From Acidobacteriota bacterium (lineage in GTDB: Bacteria; Acidobacteriota; Blastocatellia; UBA7656), in the NCBI GenBank assembly GCA_038040445.1, contig JBBPIG010000002.1, forward strand, positions 124,001 to 188,000: a DNA stretch of 64,000 nt. The letters run 5' to 3'. The stretch's first letter is position 1. Each line of letters starts with the position of its first letter. Positions 44,209 to 52,452 of this stretch are shown here, piece after piece. Under the pieces are notes generated by a model. It had not been told where the DNA came from. It saw nothing but the letters and a program-made list of their open reading frames with translations, and did no database searches. Both the position numbers and the translations under genes were made by a program.

Positions 44209-44227
44209 CAGGTTCGGTTGTTGATTC

Positions 44228-44329
44228 TTAGTGGCCGACTATCACCGCGGGTGCAACCACTTCTTCCACTTCTTCGATTTCCAACTCGAAGATGACTCCG
44301 TCTTCGACTATCTTGATTTCGTTTCGCAT
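44228..44329 (-). CDS. 33-residue acidic peptide, candidate RiPP-like precursor
   Basis: A short gene with ATG 44329 (a second ATG is directly upstream at 44332) and a strong AAAGGAG six bases before it. The peptide starts MRNEIKIVED, has a Glu/Val-rich middle and ends APAVIVGH. It has no Cys, Ser, Thr, Trp or Tyr, so lanthionine or sactionine chemistry is excluded. It is not hydrophobic enough for a signal peptide or membrane helix. Size, ribosome binding site and the PqqD-like/M50/HlyD gene downstream on the same strand suggest a precursor peptide that is bound, cut and exported. A leader peptide with a regulatory role is an alternative. Confidence 0.6.
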   Translation of the reverse strand: MRNEIKIVEDGVIFELEIEEVEEVVAPAVIVGH

Positions 44330-44332
44330 CAT

Positions 44333-44737
44333 GGTCTCCTTTGTAGTTCTTGTTTTCTGTGACTGGGTTGTGACGGCAACTTGAGAGCAGCTTTTACAAC
44401 CCCTTGTTTCTCACGTCACTAGGGTTGGCAATGTGCGTGCCGTCGCAGACGTGAGGAGCGGGCTAGCTGCCGCATGTTTGAAGTCAGTAACTTAGCTGCT
44501 TGAGGGAGTGACCGGCAGGGTAGATAGAAATGGGAACCCACTACACACTTGCGATCACGCGACTGTAAGTGGGATCGAGGCGGAGGTTATTGGAGTTGTG
44601 TATCAACTATCCTTGCGTGTACCTGCTACACACTTGGGAGCGGTTCGTAGTCCCGCCTTCAGGCGGCAGTTCGTGGCGAGGGCTGGCGGTCAGGTACAAG
44701 CTTCCGCCTGAAGGCGGGACTACAAACTACGAGCTTC
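44333..44737. other. Non-coding interval upstream of the peptide gene
   Basis: About 405 bases without a supported gene. It contains the 20-bp inverted repeat at 44647-44723 and two copies of CTACACACTTG (near 44541 and 44627). A promoter for the peptide gene should lie in the left part, but no clear -35/-10 pair is seen. Confidence 0.5.
44647..44723. repeat. 20-bp perfect inverted repeat (element D)
   Basis: Arms 44647-44666 and 44704-44723 are perfectly complementary around 37 bases. The core reads AGTCCCGCCTTCAGGCGG. It lies 15 bases from the stop of the HD-GYP gene and could end that transcript, but it resembles a dispersed intergenic element. Confidence 0.85.
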
Positions 44738-47218
44738 TCAACTCGGCGCTTTGGTTGCTCGGTTCTCAAAGCTGATTAACGCCAAGTCGGGCATTGTTCC
44801 CACAGAATCGACTTTAGATGTGCGCGCGGCTCGCAGTAGGTCCTCGAAGCTGGCTCCGTCATCAGGGAGCGTCGCGAGTCCTACGCTAACGGATAGATCG
44901 TGGTCAAACCCAGCCATCATGATTTCCCTTCCAATGCGGCTGCATATCTCGGCAGCATCGCTCCGCCCGCTCTCGGGCAGCAAGGCGATCAAGGAGTCAC
45001 TCTCGTAGCGCGCCACCAGATCGGTCTCACGCACGTGCCGCTTGATTAGCCGGCACAGTTGGGCCAGGCTTTGTTCCCTGATGCTCTCGCCGCCGGTGGT
45101 GGCAAAGCCGAAATGATTGACGTTCACCGCGATTAGCGAAAGCGCGGTCCCAATCCGATGACTCCTTGCGCGCTCTCGCTCGAACTGGGTGATCAGCGCG
45201 CGTTCGTTGGCCAGCCCTGTTGCGGAATCGGTGAAAGCGTCGCGTTGCGCCTGTTCGAATGTGAGCGCATTGTGGACGGCATCGGACGCCGGCTGCGAGA
45301 TCGATTCCAATAACTGTATGTGCTCGCTTCCATAAGCCGCGAGTTCTGTAGAATAGAGGGCGATCGCGCCGATGGCTTCTTCGTTCTTGATGAGCGGAAA
45401 GACAACCACACCTTTATAAGCGCTCGCGGTTTCCGCGCCGAGGAACCCGAGGTCAAGCACGGGGTTGGTGTTGTACATCGGCCGCTGGTTGGTTATTACC
45501 CATCCGGTGATTCCTGCTTCGGCGGGCATGCGACGCTTCATGAATCTCTCAGCGTGCAGCCCGGTCGCGTGGACTATTTCAAACTCTGACCGCGACGCGT
45601 CGAACAGAGCGATCGCGCAGGTCGTAAACGGAATAAGCTTCGAGAGGCGATTCGTTAGTATGGCGACGGTGTCTTCCAGCGAGAGAATGCTCGACAGCGT
45701 GCGAGACATTTCGTACAACGCGGTCACTCGTTGATTGGTCTCGGCGATTGAGTTGAGAGCGGCGGCAGCCCGGTCGACCTGAGGCGCAGTATCGAAACCG
45801 GCGGCCGGCCGCGCATTCGCCATCGCCGCGCTTTCTACCTTACTGGGTTTGTTGGTTGGCGGCGGCTTGAAGTTCACGGCTTCAACTTCGAGCTGGTCTG
45901 CCATCGACAGGAATGTTTCCACAAGACTTGGATCGAAGAAAGTGCCCGCGTTTTCCTTTATGTATGCGAGCGCTGCTTCGCGAGTCATCCCGGTCTTATA
46001 CGGCCGGTCCGAGCGAAGCGCGTCGTAGTTGTCCACGAGCGTGATGATGCGTGCGGTGATCGGGATCCCTTCGCCTTTCAGGCCATCGGGATAGCCGCGT
46101 CCGTCCCATCGCTCGTGATGATGCCGAACGATTGGCACGACCGGATAACGGAAATCGACGTTAGAGAGCATGTCCGCGCCGATGATCGTGTGCATCTTCA
46201 TCTGCTCAAACTCGTGCTCGGTTAGCTTGCCGGGCTTGTTGAGGATGTAAGCGGGCACGCCGATCTTGCCGATGTCATGAAGCAGCGCGCCTGCCTTGAG
46301 CGCTTCGATTTCCAACTCGGACAGGCCGACAGCTTCACCCATCCTGCGCGCGAACAACTTCACTCGCTGAATGTGATCGTGAGTGACGTCATCTTTGGCG
46401 TCGATGGCCATCGCGAGCATTTCCAGAATCGAATCGTAGACGCTGGTGAGTTTCTGATAGTGGCTTTGTTGTTCGTCGAGCTTGTCGTGATAGGTCTTAA
46501 ACGCGTAATAGATGACTATGGGCACCGGCATCAGTGCAAGCATTATCACGGCAGTAGTCGGAAGTCCGAAATTGACGAAGGAATAGTTGATCAATCCTGC
46601 CACTGTAGCGCAGGCTAGAAGTGATATCGGTTCCCATGGGAATGTTCCGCGAATCCTGTCCTTTATCTTGATTAGGGAAGTGAGCAGCGACACCAATACC
46701 GGTATCGCAAACTGCAACACATAGTATGCAAGTGCCATAGCGACGATTGGCGCAGCGACGGTCAATGCTTTCTGACCAGATGATCCTACAGGCTCTACCG
46801 TATGCATCCGGAGTGCGACCGCATAATAGACCTTGCCGGATGCGTAGACCGAGATGGAAATGTTGGAAAGATTAATCAGATAGTCGGTCGGCTTAAGCCT
46901 GAGGCGCCAACTCGAAAGGAACATGTCAACGGCGCCAAGCAAAGCGCCGTGATATGGCCCCAGCATTACGACAGCAAAAAACATCAGTGCCTCCGGGAAA
47001 GAGACTCCGCTGCCGTTCTTGAAAAATAGTGCATGTCGCGCGGAAGTTCTTGCTACGATCAGAGCTAGTAGCAACCAGACAAGTAGTCTTTGTGAGCCCC
47101 CAATGGCCACCTCTGCCGATGCCCGTGCAAGCAGAAAGCCGGTCACCAGTGTCAAGAATGCAAGTAGAACCAAGCCCTTCGCTTTGAACAGCTTCAGATC
47201 GTTCTTGAGCCACTCCAT
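44738..47218 (-). CDS. Membrane HD-GYP protein with GAF and degenerate GGDEF domains
   Basis: The 826-residue protein has about seven membrane helices (about 15-240), an HD-GYP phosphodiesterase domain (about 255-440; LLHDIGKIGVP and VRHHHERWDGRGYPDGLKGE), a GAF domain (about 495-650) and a GGDEF-like domain (about 660-810). HD-GYP domains cleave cyclic di-GMP, and the catalytic HD and GYP motifs are intact here. In the GGDEF domain the active-site loop reads RYESDSLIALLPE, so GGDEF is lost and it is probably not a cyclase. ATG 47218 was chosen over an upstream TTG. Confidence 0.92.
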   Translation of the reverse strand: MEWLKNDLKLFKAKGLVLLAFLTLVTGFLLARASAEVAIGGSQRLLVWLLLALIVARTSARHALFFKNGSGVSFPEALMFFAVVMLGPYHGALLGAVDMFLSSWRLRLKPTDYLINLSNISISVYASGKVYYAVALRMHTVEPVGSSGQKALTVAAPIVAMALAYYVLQFAIPVLVSLLTSLIKIKDRIRGTFPWEPISLLACATVAGLINYSFVNFGLPTTAVIMLALMPVPIVIYYAFKTYHDKLDEQQSHYQKLTSVYDSILEMLAMAIDAKDDVTHDHIQRVKLFARRMGEAVGLSELEIEALKAGALLHDIGKIGVPAYILNKPGKLTEHEFEQMKMHTIIGADMLSNVDFRYPVVPIVRHHHERWDGRGYPDGLKGEGIPITARIITLVDNYDALRSDRPYKTGMTREAALAYIKENAGTFFDPSLVETFLSMADQLEVEAVNFKPPPTNKPSKVESAAMANARPAAGFDTAPQVDRAAAALNSIAETNQRVTALYEMSRTLSSILSLEDTVAILTNRLSKLIPFTTCAIALFDASRSEFEIVHATGLHAERFMKRRMPAEAGITGWVITNQRPMYNTNPVLDLGFLGAETASAYKGVVVFPLIKNEEAIGAIALYSTELAAYGSEHIQLLESISQPASDAVHNALTFEQAQRDAFTDSATGLANERALITQFERERARSHRIGTALSLIAVNVNHFGFATTGGESIREQSLAQLCRLIKRHVRETDLVARYESDSLIALLPESGRSDAAEICSRIGREIMMAGFDHDLSVSVGLATLPDDGASFEDLLRAARTSKVDSVGTMPDLALISFENRATKAPS

Positions 47219-47411
47219 AAGTACCGCCGTGCCTTGAGTCTCAAAATGGATGAATACCAACTAGTCTAGGCGTTGGATTCTTTTCAAACGTGATGCCGCT
47301 CTATCACGAGCGAAGCTTATTCAAGCAATAGCAAGGCTTATGTGGGATCTCCGGTTGACGTCGGGGCGGCTTTGGTTCAGTCAGGCTGACCGCAAACGGG
47401 GGTTGAAACAG

Positions 47412-47820
47412 TCATTCTGATGATGTGAGATGGTTCGAATTCGCGAGGCCGACTCGTTGCAGCAGGCTCTTAAACCTCGGGTGCCACGCAGGCTGTCCAG
47501 TCGTGGATCAACTCTTAGCAGACACAGGTCTGCGTCACGTTCGGCATATGCCCTCTCGATCCATTGGAACGCTTGATCCTTCTCTCCAAGAGCCACGTAA
47601 ATGACTGCAATGAAATTGGGCTGCACGTAACGCTCTGCCGACAGCCGTATCAATTCGTCTATCGCGCCCTGCGCCTTGTCTCTTCTGCCGAGCAAGGCAT
47701 GTATCCGCCCGAGTGACGCCGTGACCTCTGGGGCGTTTCGCAGGCTACCTTGCGCCCACTGATACTCAAATGCGGCTTCTTCGTATTTGCCCTGGGCCTC
47801 ATGCGTGTGATTGCGAAGGG
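47412..47820 (-). pseudogene. C-terminal remnant of a TPR protein, frameshifted
   Basis: The frame read from about 47820 contains TPR units (YEEAAFEYQWAQGSLRNAPE, LLGRRDKAQGAIDELI) and the block AFQWIERAYAERDADLCLLR followed by VDPRLDSLR. That ending is common in TPR-bearing kinases and cyclases, where it continues HPRFKSLLQRVGL. Here that continuation is in another frame after a shift near 47487 and runs to a stop at 47412. The N-terminal part is missing, and a stop lies just before the TPR part. It is a dead fragment. Confidence 0.75.
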
Positions 47821-47908
47821 CGTATCAATGGATCACACGCGTTTAATAACCGAGGCGACGTGGCGCTCGCAGCAGACACAGAAGCCTCCTGCTTTGACGG
47901 TAGAGAGA

Positions 47909-48256
47909 ATGCCAGAGCTTACTAATCGCGAGGTCATGCGTCGTCTCGGATCGGTTTTCGTCGTGCTCTTGATTGCTCTTTTATTCAGTGCTTGCACTAA
48001 GAAGGTGTACACCGACCCGCATGAGTTTCTGCGGAGTATGATTGATCAAGCGACACAAGATGACGTAGCTAAAAGGCTAGGGCCGCCCACCTCAAGGACA
48101 CTCGCAGATGGCAGTGAAGTTTGGGCATTTGATTATCGCTCGGATCATGTCAGGGGATCTCAGGACAATAAAAGCGGCGGCACCGTCTGCCGGCGACTGA
48201 TTCTCGTTTTTGACAAGGGGAAGACATTGAGAGACTGGCGACGTGAGCCATGCTGA
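47909..48256 (+). CDS. Small lipoprotein, BamE/SmpA-like fold possible
   Basis: The 115-residue protein has a lipoprotein signal with lipobox LFSAC after VFVVLLIALLFSAC, so Cys would be lipidated and the protein held in a membrane of the envelope. The mature part, IDQATQDDVAKRLGPPTSRT then VWAFDYRSDH and LILVFDKGKTLRDW, has the order of BamE/SmpA proteins. A longer in-frame reading begins at 47750 but covers the pseudogene region. ATG 47936 is another possible start. Confidence 0.75.
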   Translation: MPELTNREVMRRLGSVFVVLLIALLFSACTKKVYTDPHEFLRSMIDQATQDDVAKRLGPPTSRTLADGSEVWAFDYRSDHVRGSQDNKSGGTVCRRLILVFDKGKTLRDWRREPC

Positions 48257-48325
48257 TAAGAATTACCGGGCGTGAGAGTCCTACCATGGCGCGCTGCTAA
48301 CGTAGCGCAACGCGTTTCGCATGCT

Positions 48326-51300
48326 TCAGTCGCCGAAGTTCAAGCGGTCCATCTTCAAATAGAGTCCCTTTCGCGAGAGTCCCAGATCCTTCGCCGCGCG
48401 GGCTATGTTACCTGACGAGCGGCGAAGGGCCTCTTGAATCATTCGACGCTCCAACTCTTCCACCGCCTCGCCCAGCGTCGTCGAGTCAGTACTCATCTGC
48501 ATCGAGGGCGCATGTTTTCTTGAGCTGGCCGGGCTGGCATCGAGTTCACGGCTGGCTCGCACGATCTCGGAAGAGAGAGTTTCCGGAGTAACGATCGTAG
48601 CCGATTCACTGTAGGTAACGATGCGGCGCACTTCGTTACACAACTGCCTGACATTGCCAGGCCAGTCGTACACCACCATAAGGTCGACTGTTTCCTCGGA
48701 GAGTCTGATCTCATTCTTCGCCGCCTCCTGCTGATATTGACTCATATAGTGGTTGATTAGGGCCGGAATCTCTTCACGTCGCTGTCTCAACGGCGGCACG
48801 TGGACCCTGATAACGTTTATGCGGTGAAAGAGGTCTTCGCGGAATCGGCCTTCGGCAACCGCACGCTCGAGTTCCGCGTTGGTGGCCGCCACGACGCGCA
48901 CGTCGACGCGTTGCGGCTGGCTCTCCCCGATGGGATGAATCTCACCTTCCTGCAGGAACCGCAGGAGCTTTGGCTGAAGCGTGAGCGGCAGATCGCCAAT
49001 CTCGTCCAAAAAGAGCGTGCCGTGCTCGGCGCCGCGAATGATGCCCTCGCTGTTGGCGATGGCTCCGGTGAAGGCGCCTCGCCGAAATCCGAATAGCTGG
49101 CTCTCAATCATGTCATGCGGCGCGGCCGAGCAGTTGAACGGTAGAAAGACGTTCATGCGCCGCGAACTGCCTGCGTGCACCGCTCGCGCGATCAACTCCT
49201 TGCCTGTGCCCGACTCGCCGGTAATCAGCACGGTGACGTCGGAGGATCGAATCTTGTAGATCTGCTCGAGCACGCGACTCATCGCGCGGCTTGCACAGAT
49301 GAAACCGGGGAGCTCGACCTGCGCCAGCAATCGTGCCGGATCGAACACCTGCGTGCGCCGGCTCTTGGTCCTGAGAATCTGTGTCTCCAACCCTTGCTCA
49401 ACTATGGAGAGCAGAGGCTTCATGTTGACGGCGCCATTCAGGTAGCGCTGCGATCCCGGATCGACGATGTGAAGCAAATAGGCCGTCTCCTGATTGTCGC
49501 TGATCCGGTAGACAGATTGGCTTCGGTAGTGTTCGGGCGAAAGCGTGTGAAGGAAATCGATCCTTTCACGTTGCTCTGCCTGGTTAAGCCCGATTGAAGC
49601 CGCGACTCTCAACCTCGGGGCCTCTCTTTTTGCGGATTCGTCGTTGAGAATCTCGGCGACGACCACTCCGCGGCTCGATGATTGGTCCCGCACGATCGAG
49701 ACAAGCTCGTGCAGCAGCAGATCGCGCGACACCGATGCCTGCACCAGGCGATGGGCGATGAACCCGTCGACGGCCGAGGCGAGGCCTTGAGCGATGGACG
49801 GACGGCTGTCGGAGCGTCCAACTTCAAGGTTTCGAGGTTCACCGTTCTCCGGTAACTCATCAGGCTTGGACTTCGCTCTTAGCGATTCGAGAAAAACTCC
49901 GGCGTTGCGCGCGTCGATTGCGGCGCCAAGGCGCTCGAACGCTTCGAGTGCCGATTCCACTTCGGCTATCGCGAGCCCGATGTTGCCCTGTCTCTCAATC
50001 ATCCCGGCTAGCAATACCTGATTCACCGCGCAATGGTAGTCGTTACGTCTGAGCGTGTAGATGGATGTGCTCTGCGCGAGCGATTGGATCGCCGCGGCAG
50101 TGTACCCGTCAGCGACTTCGATCTTCGCGACCATTCGCATCAGCAGTCCCCATACGAGCAGGTTCGGCGCTTCGCGAAGAAATGCTCGCACGTTTTCGAC
50201 AAGCTCGCGCGCTTCTTGCAGCCGGCCGTTTTGAAGCAGCGCCTCGGCAAGCCAGAGCCGCGCCTCCGGAAGGTCATGCTGTTCCCCTCGCCGCGTCGCA
50301 ATGTCTACAGCTCGCTCCAAAGGCGCGATGGCAAGCTCCGTATTTCCTCTTACCAGGTGGCTGCGTCCAATGGTCATCTGGGTGCTGGCTTCGGCCCACT
50401 CGCCGTTCTTGATCGAGGAAAGAATCTCGAGCGACGTCGCAAGTGCGCGATCCGACTCGTCGAGCCTTCCCATCAAAAGGTAGAGTTGGGCTAAAGTATC
50501 GTACGCCCCTCCCTGAGCCGCAACGCTGTTCACCTTGGAAAGCGTCTCAATCGCGCACTTGGCAAGCTCTTCGGCGCGGGCCCACTCGCAAAACCGTATG
50601 AGCTGCATCGCGAAGTTGTTCTGGTTGATGGCAACGAATTTCGGGTTGTCCGCGCGCTTAAAATCCTCGATGCATCTTTCCCAAGAGGCTATTTCCTTGT
50701 CCACCTCGCCCAGGTTCGAATAAACCACCGCGAGATACCAGTGAGCGCGGCCCAACAGGTCGGGCTCATCTCGGTTCCCGATGATCGTCAACGCCTGCTT
50801 CACCGAATGTAGGGCGTTCCGAAAATCACCCTCGCGCGCGTTGATGTACCCGATGTTGATGTATGACTCGGCCAGCTTGCTCCAATTGCCAACCTGCCTA
50901 TAGTGCTCAAGCGCCGATGAGTACTGATCACGCGCAATACGAAGTTCCGAGAAAACGCTGTAAGCCCGGCCCATCCCGAAGTAACACTCGCCCATCTGCA
51001 CGTGATCATCGGCGGCGCGCGCCAGATGTAGCGCCTGGTTGAAGAGCGCGATCGACCTGGGTATGTCGTTGTTAAAGCAGTAGCCCAATCCCAGCCGGAT
51101 CAGTACTGACATCTGCGATGCTTCGGATAAGCGGTCAAAGTCGGCTGGCTTTCCATACTTGGAAACGGCTTCAAGCTGTTCAGGATTGAGCCCGCGCTTC
51201 TCGAGCGCCACGCTTAGCAGACAGCGAATCTGCGCCTCTTCGTCGTTGGATCGCGGCCCCAGCCGGAGGGCGGACTTGAAATTATTCGCCGCCTCCTCGA

Positions 51301-51382
51301 ACCGGCTCTGGTCCAGCGCAGCTTGACCGGCAGCTACCATCTCATCGATGCGGTGACTGCCGAGTACTTCTCTAGTTGCCAT
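48326..51382 (-). CDS. TPR/GAF-like sigma-54-interacting transcriptional activator
   Basis: The 1018-residue regulator has TPR repeats over about 10-500, a GAF-like segment (about 540-670), an AAA+ sigma-54 domain (about 690-930; Walker [16 protein letters not shown], the FRRGAFTGA contact loop, LFLDEIGDLPLTLQPKLLRF) and a Fis-type helix-turn-helix at the end (GNIARAAKDLGLSRKGLYLK). No receiver domain is present, so activity is probably set by TPR partner binding and the GAF-like input. The sigma-54 loop is intact. Its targets are unknown; no -24/-12 site was found nearby. Confidence 0.93.
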   Translation of the reverse strand: MATREVLGSHRIDEMVAAGQAALDQSRFEEAANNFKSALRLGPRSNDEEAQIRCLLSVALEKRGLNPEQLEAVSKYGKPADFDRLSEASQMSVLIRLGLGYCFNNDIPRSIALFNQALHLARAADDHVQMGECYFGMGRAYSVFSELRIARDQYSSALEHYRQVGNWSKLAESYINIGYINAREGDFRNALHSVKQALTIIGNRDEPDLLGRAHWYLAVVYSNLGEVDKEIASWERCIEDFKRADNPKFVAINQNNFAMQLIRFCEWARAEELAKCAIETLSKVNSVAAQGGAYDTLAQLYLLMGRLDESDRALATSLEILSSIKNGEWAEASTQMTIGRSHLVRGNTELAIAPLERAVDIATRRGEQHDLPEARLWLAEALLQNGRLQEARELVENVRAFLREAPNLLVWGLLMRMVAKIEVADGYTAAAIQSLAQSTSIYTLRRNDYHCAVNQVLLAGMIERQGNIGLAIAEVESALEAFERLGAAIDARNAGVFLESLRAKSKPDELPENGEPRNLEVGRSDSRPSIAQGLASAVDGFIAHRLVQASVSRDLLLHELVSIVRDQSSSRGVVVAEILNDESAKREAPRLRVAASIGLNQAEQRERIDFLHTLSPEHYRSQSVYRISDNQETAYLLHIVDPGSQRYLNGAVNMKPLLSIVEQGLETQILRTKSRRTQVFDPARLLAQVELPGFICASRAMSRVLEQIYKIRSSDVTVLITGESGTGKELIARAVHAGSSRRMNVFLPFNCSAAPHDMIESQLFGFRRGAFTGAIANSEGIIRGAEHGTLFLDEIGDLPLTLQPKLLRFLQEGEIHPIGESQPQRVDVRVVAATNAELERAVAEGRFREDLFHRINVIRVHVPPLRQRREEIPALINHYMSQYQQEAAKNEIRLSEETVDLMVVYDWPGNVRQLCNEVRRIVTYSESATIVTPETLSSEIVRASRELDASPASSRKHAPSMQMSTDSTTLGEAVEELERRMIQEALRRSSGNIARAAKDLGLSRKGLYLKMDRLNFGD

Positions 51383-51683
51383 CGAGGCACCTCTGGGGAA
51401 CGGAGCTGCCCTTCCCTCCTACGATGTTCTTCAAAATGGCGGGGCTGAGACTGGTGAATCCTGATTAATAGCTCAAATAATTCCTCTAGTCAGAGCGATT
51501 TTATTGGGTGCCATTCGCAAAGTCAAGCAGGCTCTCCTTATGTATGTCATCTCTCCCTTGTGTCGCCAGGCTTCCCCGGGTGTGGCTCGCCGCTTAACGA
51601 AAGGACCAATCGAGGATATGATGGCTGTCCGAAGGCGTCCGGGGGCGAGACATCGAGAGAATTGACGCGCTCGAGAGACAAGA
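51383..51683. other. Divergent intergenic region
   Basis: About 300 bases between the sigma-54 activator and the methyltransferase. It is AT-rich near 51450-51520 and must hold promoters for both genes, but no good -35/-10 pair or complete -24/-12 site could be identified. Confidence 0.4.
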
Positions 51684-52391
51684 ATGCTGACACCGAAACG
51701 AATCTACGAAGAGGAGCTGCTTGATGCCGGCGAGGGCACCGACAACGATGTCGCCAGAAGCCTGTCCGACTTGCGGCGCGTAAATCGCTTCCTCGGGGGA
51801 AGGAAGGTTGTGCTGCGGGCGCTCTCAACGTGCTTAGACGGGACCACGGAGGCAGTATCGCTGTTGGACGTTGGGACCGGCTCGGCCGATATTCCGATCG
51901 CGGTTGCTGAAAGCTTCAAGCAACGCGGCCTCAAACCGTTCATTGCCGCCGTCGATATCAGCGAGCGCAACCTCAGGATTTCTACCACGCGATTAGGAGT
52001 CAGCTCCGAAGTTCACCTTGTGCGAGCCGATTCGTTGAAGCTGCCCTTCGCCTCCCGCAGCTTTGATTTCGTTACTGCATCGCTTTTCCTTCATCACTTT
52101 CGCGACGAAGATGTTGTTCGCTTACTGGCGGACTTCGGCAGAATCGCCAGGCGCGCGGTTATTGTCAACGATCTCGTCAGAAATCTCGTGCCGTACTACT
52201 TCACCCGGATCGCGTTTCCGATACTGGGAGCGAGTTTCTTGACCCGAAACGATGGACCCGTGTCGGTGCTCAGAGCGTTCACTCCCGATGAGATGAATGA
52301 TCTGGCACAACGCGCGGGCTTGAAGAATCGTCAGGTGAAACGAGTATTTCCGTATCGATTGTCACTTGTCGCAGACGTCCGTAGTCCGTAG
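51684..52391 (+). CDS. Class I SAM-dependent methyltransferase
   Basis: The 235-residue protein has motif I LLDVGTGSADIPIAVAES, an acidic strand AAVDISERNLRIS, motif LVRADSLKLPFASRSFDFVT and SLFLHHFRDEDVVRLLADFG, as in UbiE-like and small-molecule methyltransferases. It is followed by an FAD-dependent reductase on the same strand. In other genomes such a pair often follows a type III polyketide synthase, but no such gene is present here. Confidence 0.85.
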   Translation: MLTPKRIYEEELLDAGEGTDNDVARSLSDLRRVNRFLGGRKVVLRALSTCLDGTTEAVSLLDVGTGSADIPIAVAESFKQRGLKPFIAAVDISERNLRISTTRLGVSSEVHLVRADSLKLPFASRSFDFVTASLFLHHFRDEDVVRLLADFGRIARRAVIVNDLVRNLVPYYFTRIAFPILGASFLTRNDGPVSVLRAFTPDEMNDLAQRAGLKNRQVKRVFPYRLSLVADVRSP

Positions 52392-52446
52392 TAGTCCGTA
52401 GCCCGTAGTCCGTAGTCCGTAGCTACGGACTACGGACCACGGACTA
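52381..52446. repeat. Tandem GTAGTCC units with a 30-bp perfect palindrome
   Basis: GTAGTCC-type units repeat from the end of the methyltransferase gene. The right half is a perfect palindrome, 52408-52437 (15-base arms GTCCGTAGTCCGTAG and its complement). It fills the space between the methyltransferase and the reductase genes and ends just before the latter's ATG. Confidence 0.85.
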
Positions 52447-52452
52447 TCCTTT

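Noticed and set aside
51495-51520. Sigma-54 promoter -24 element (TGGCAC on the minus strand)
   Set aside because: No matching GC at the -12 position.
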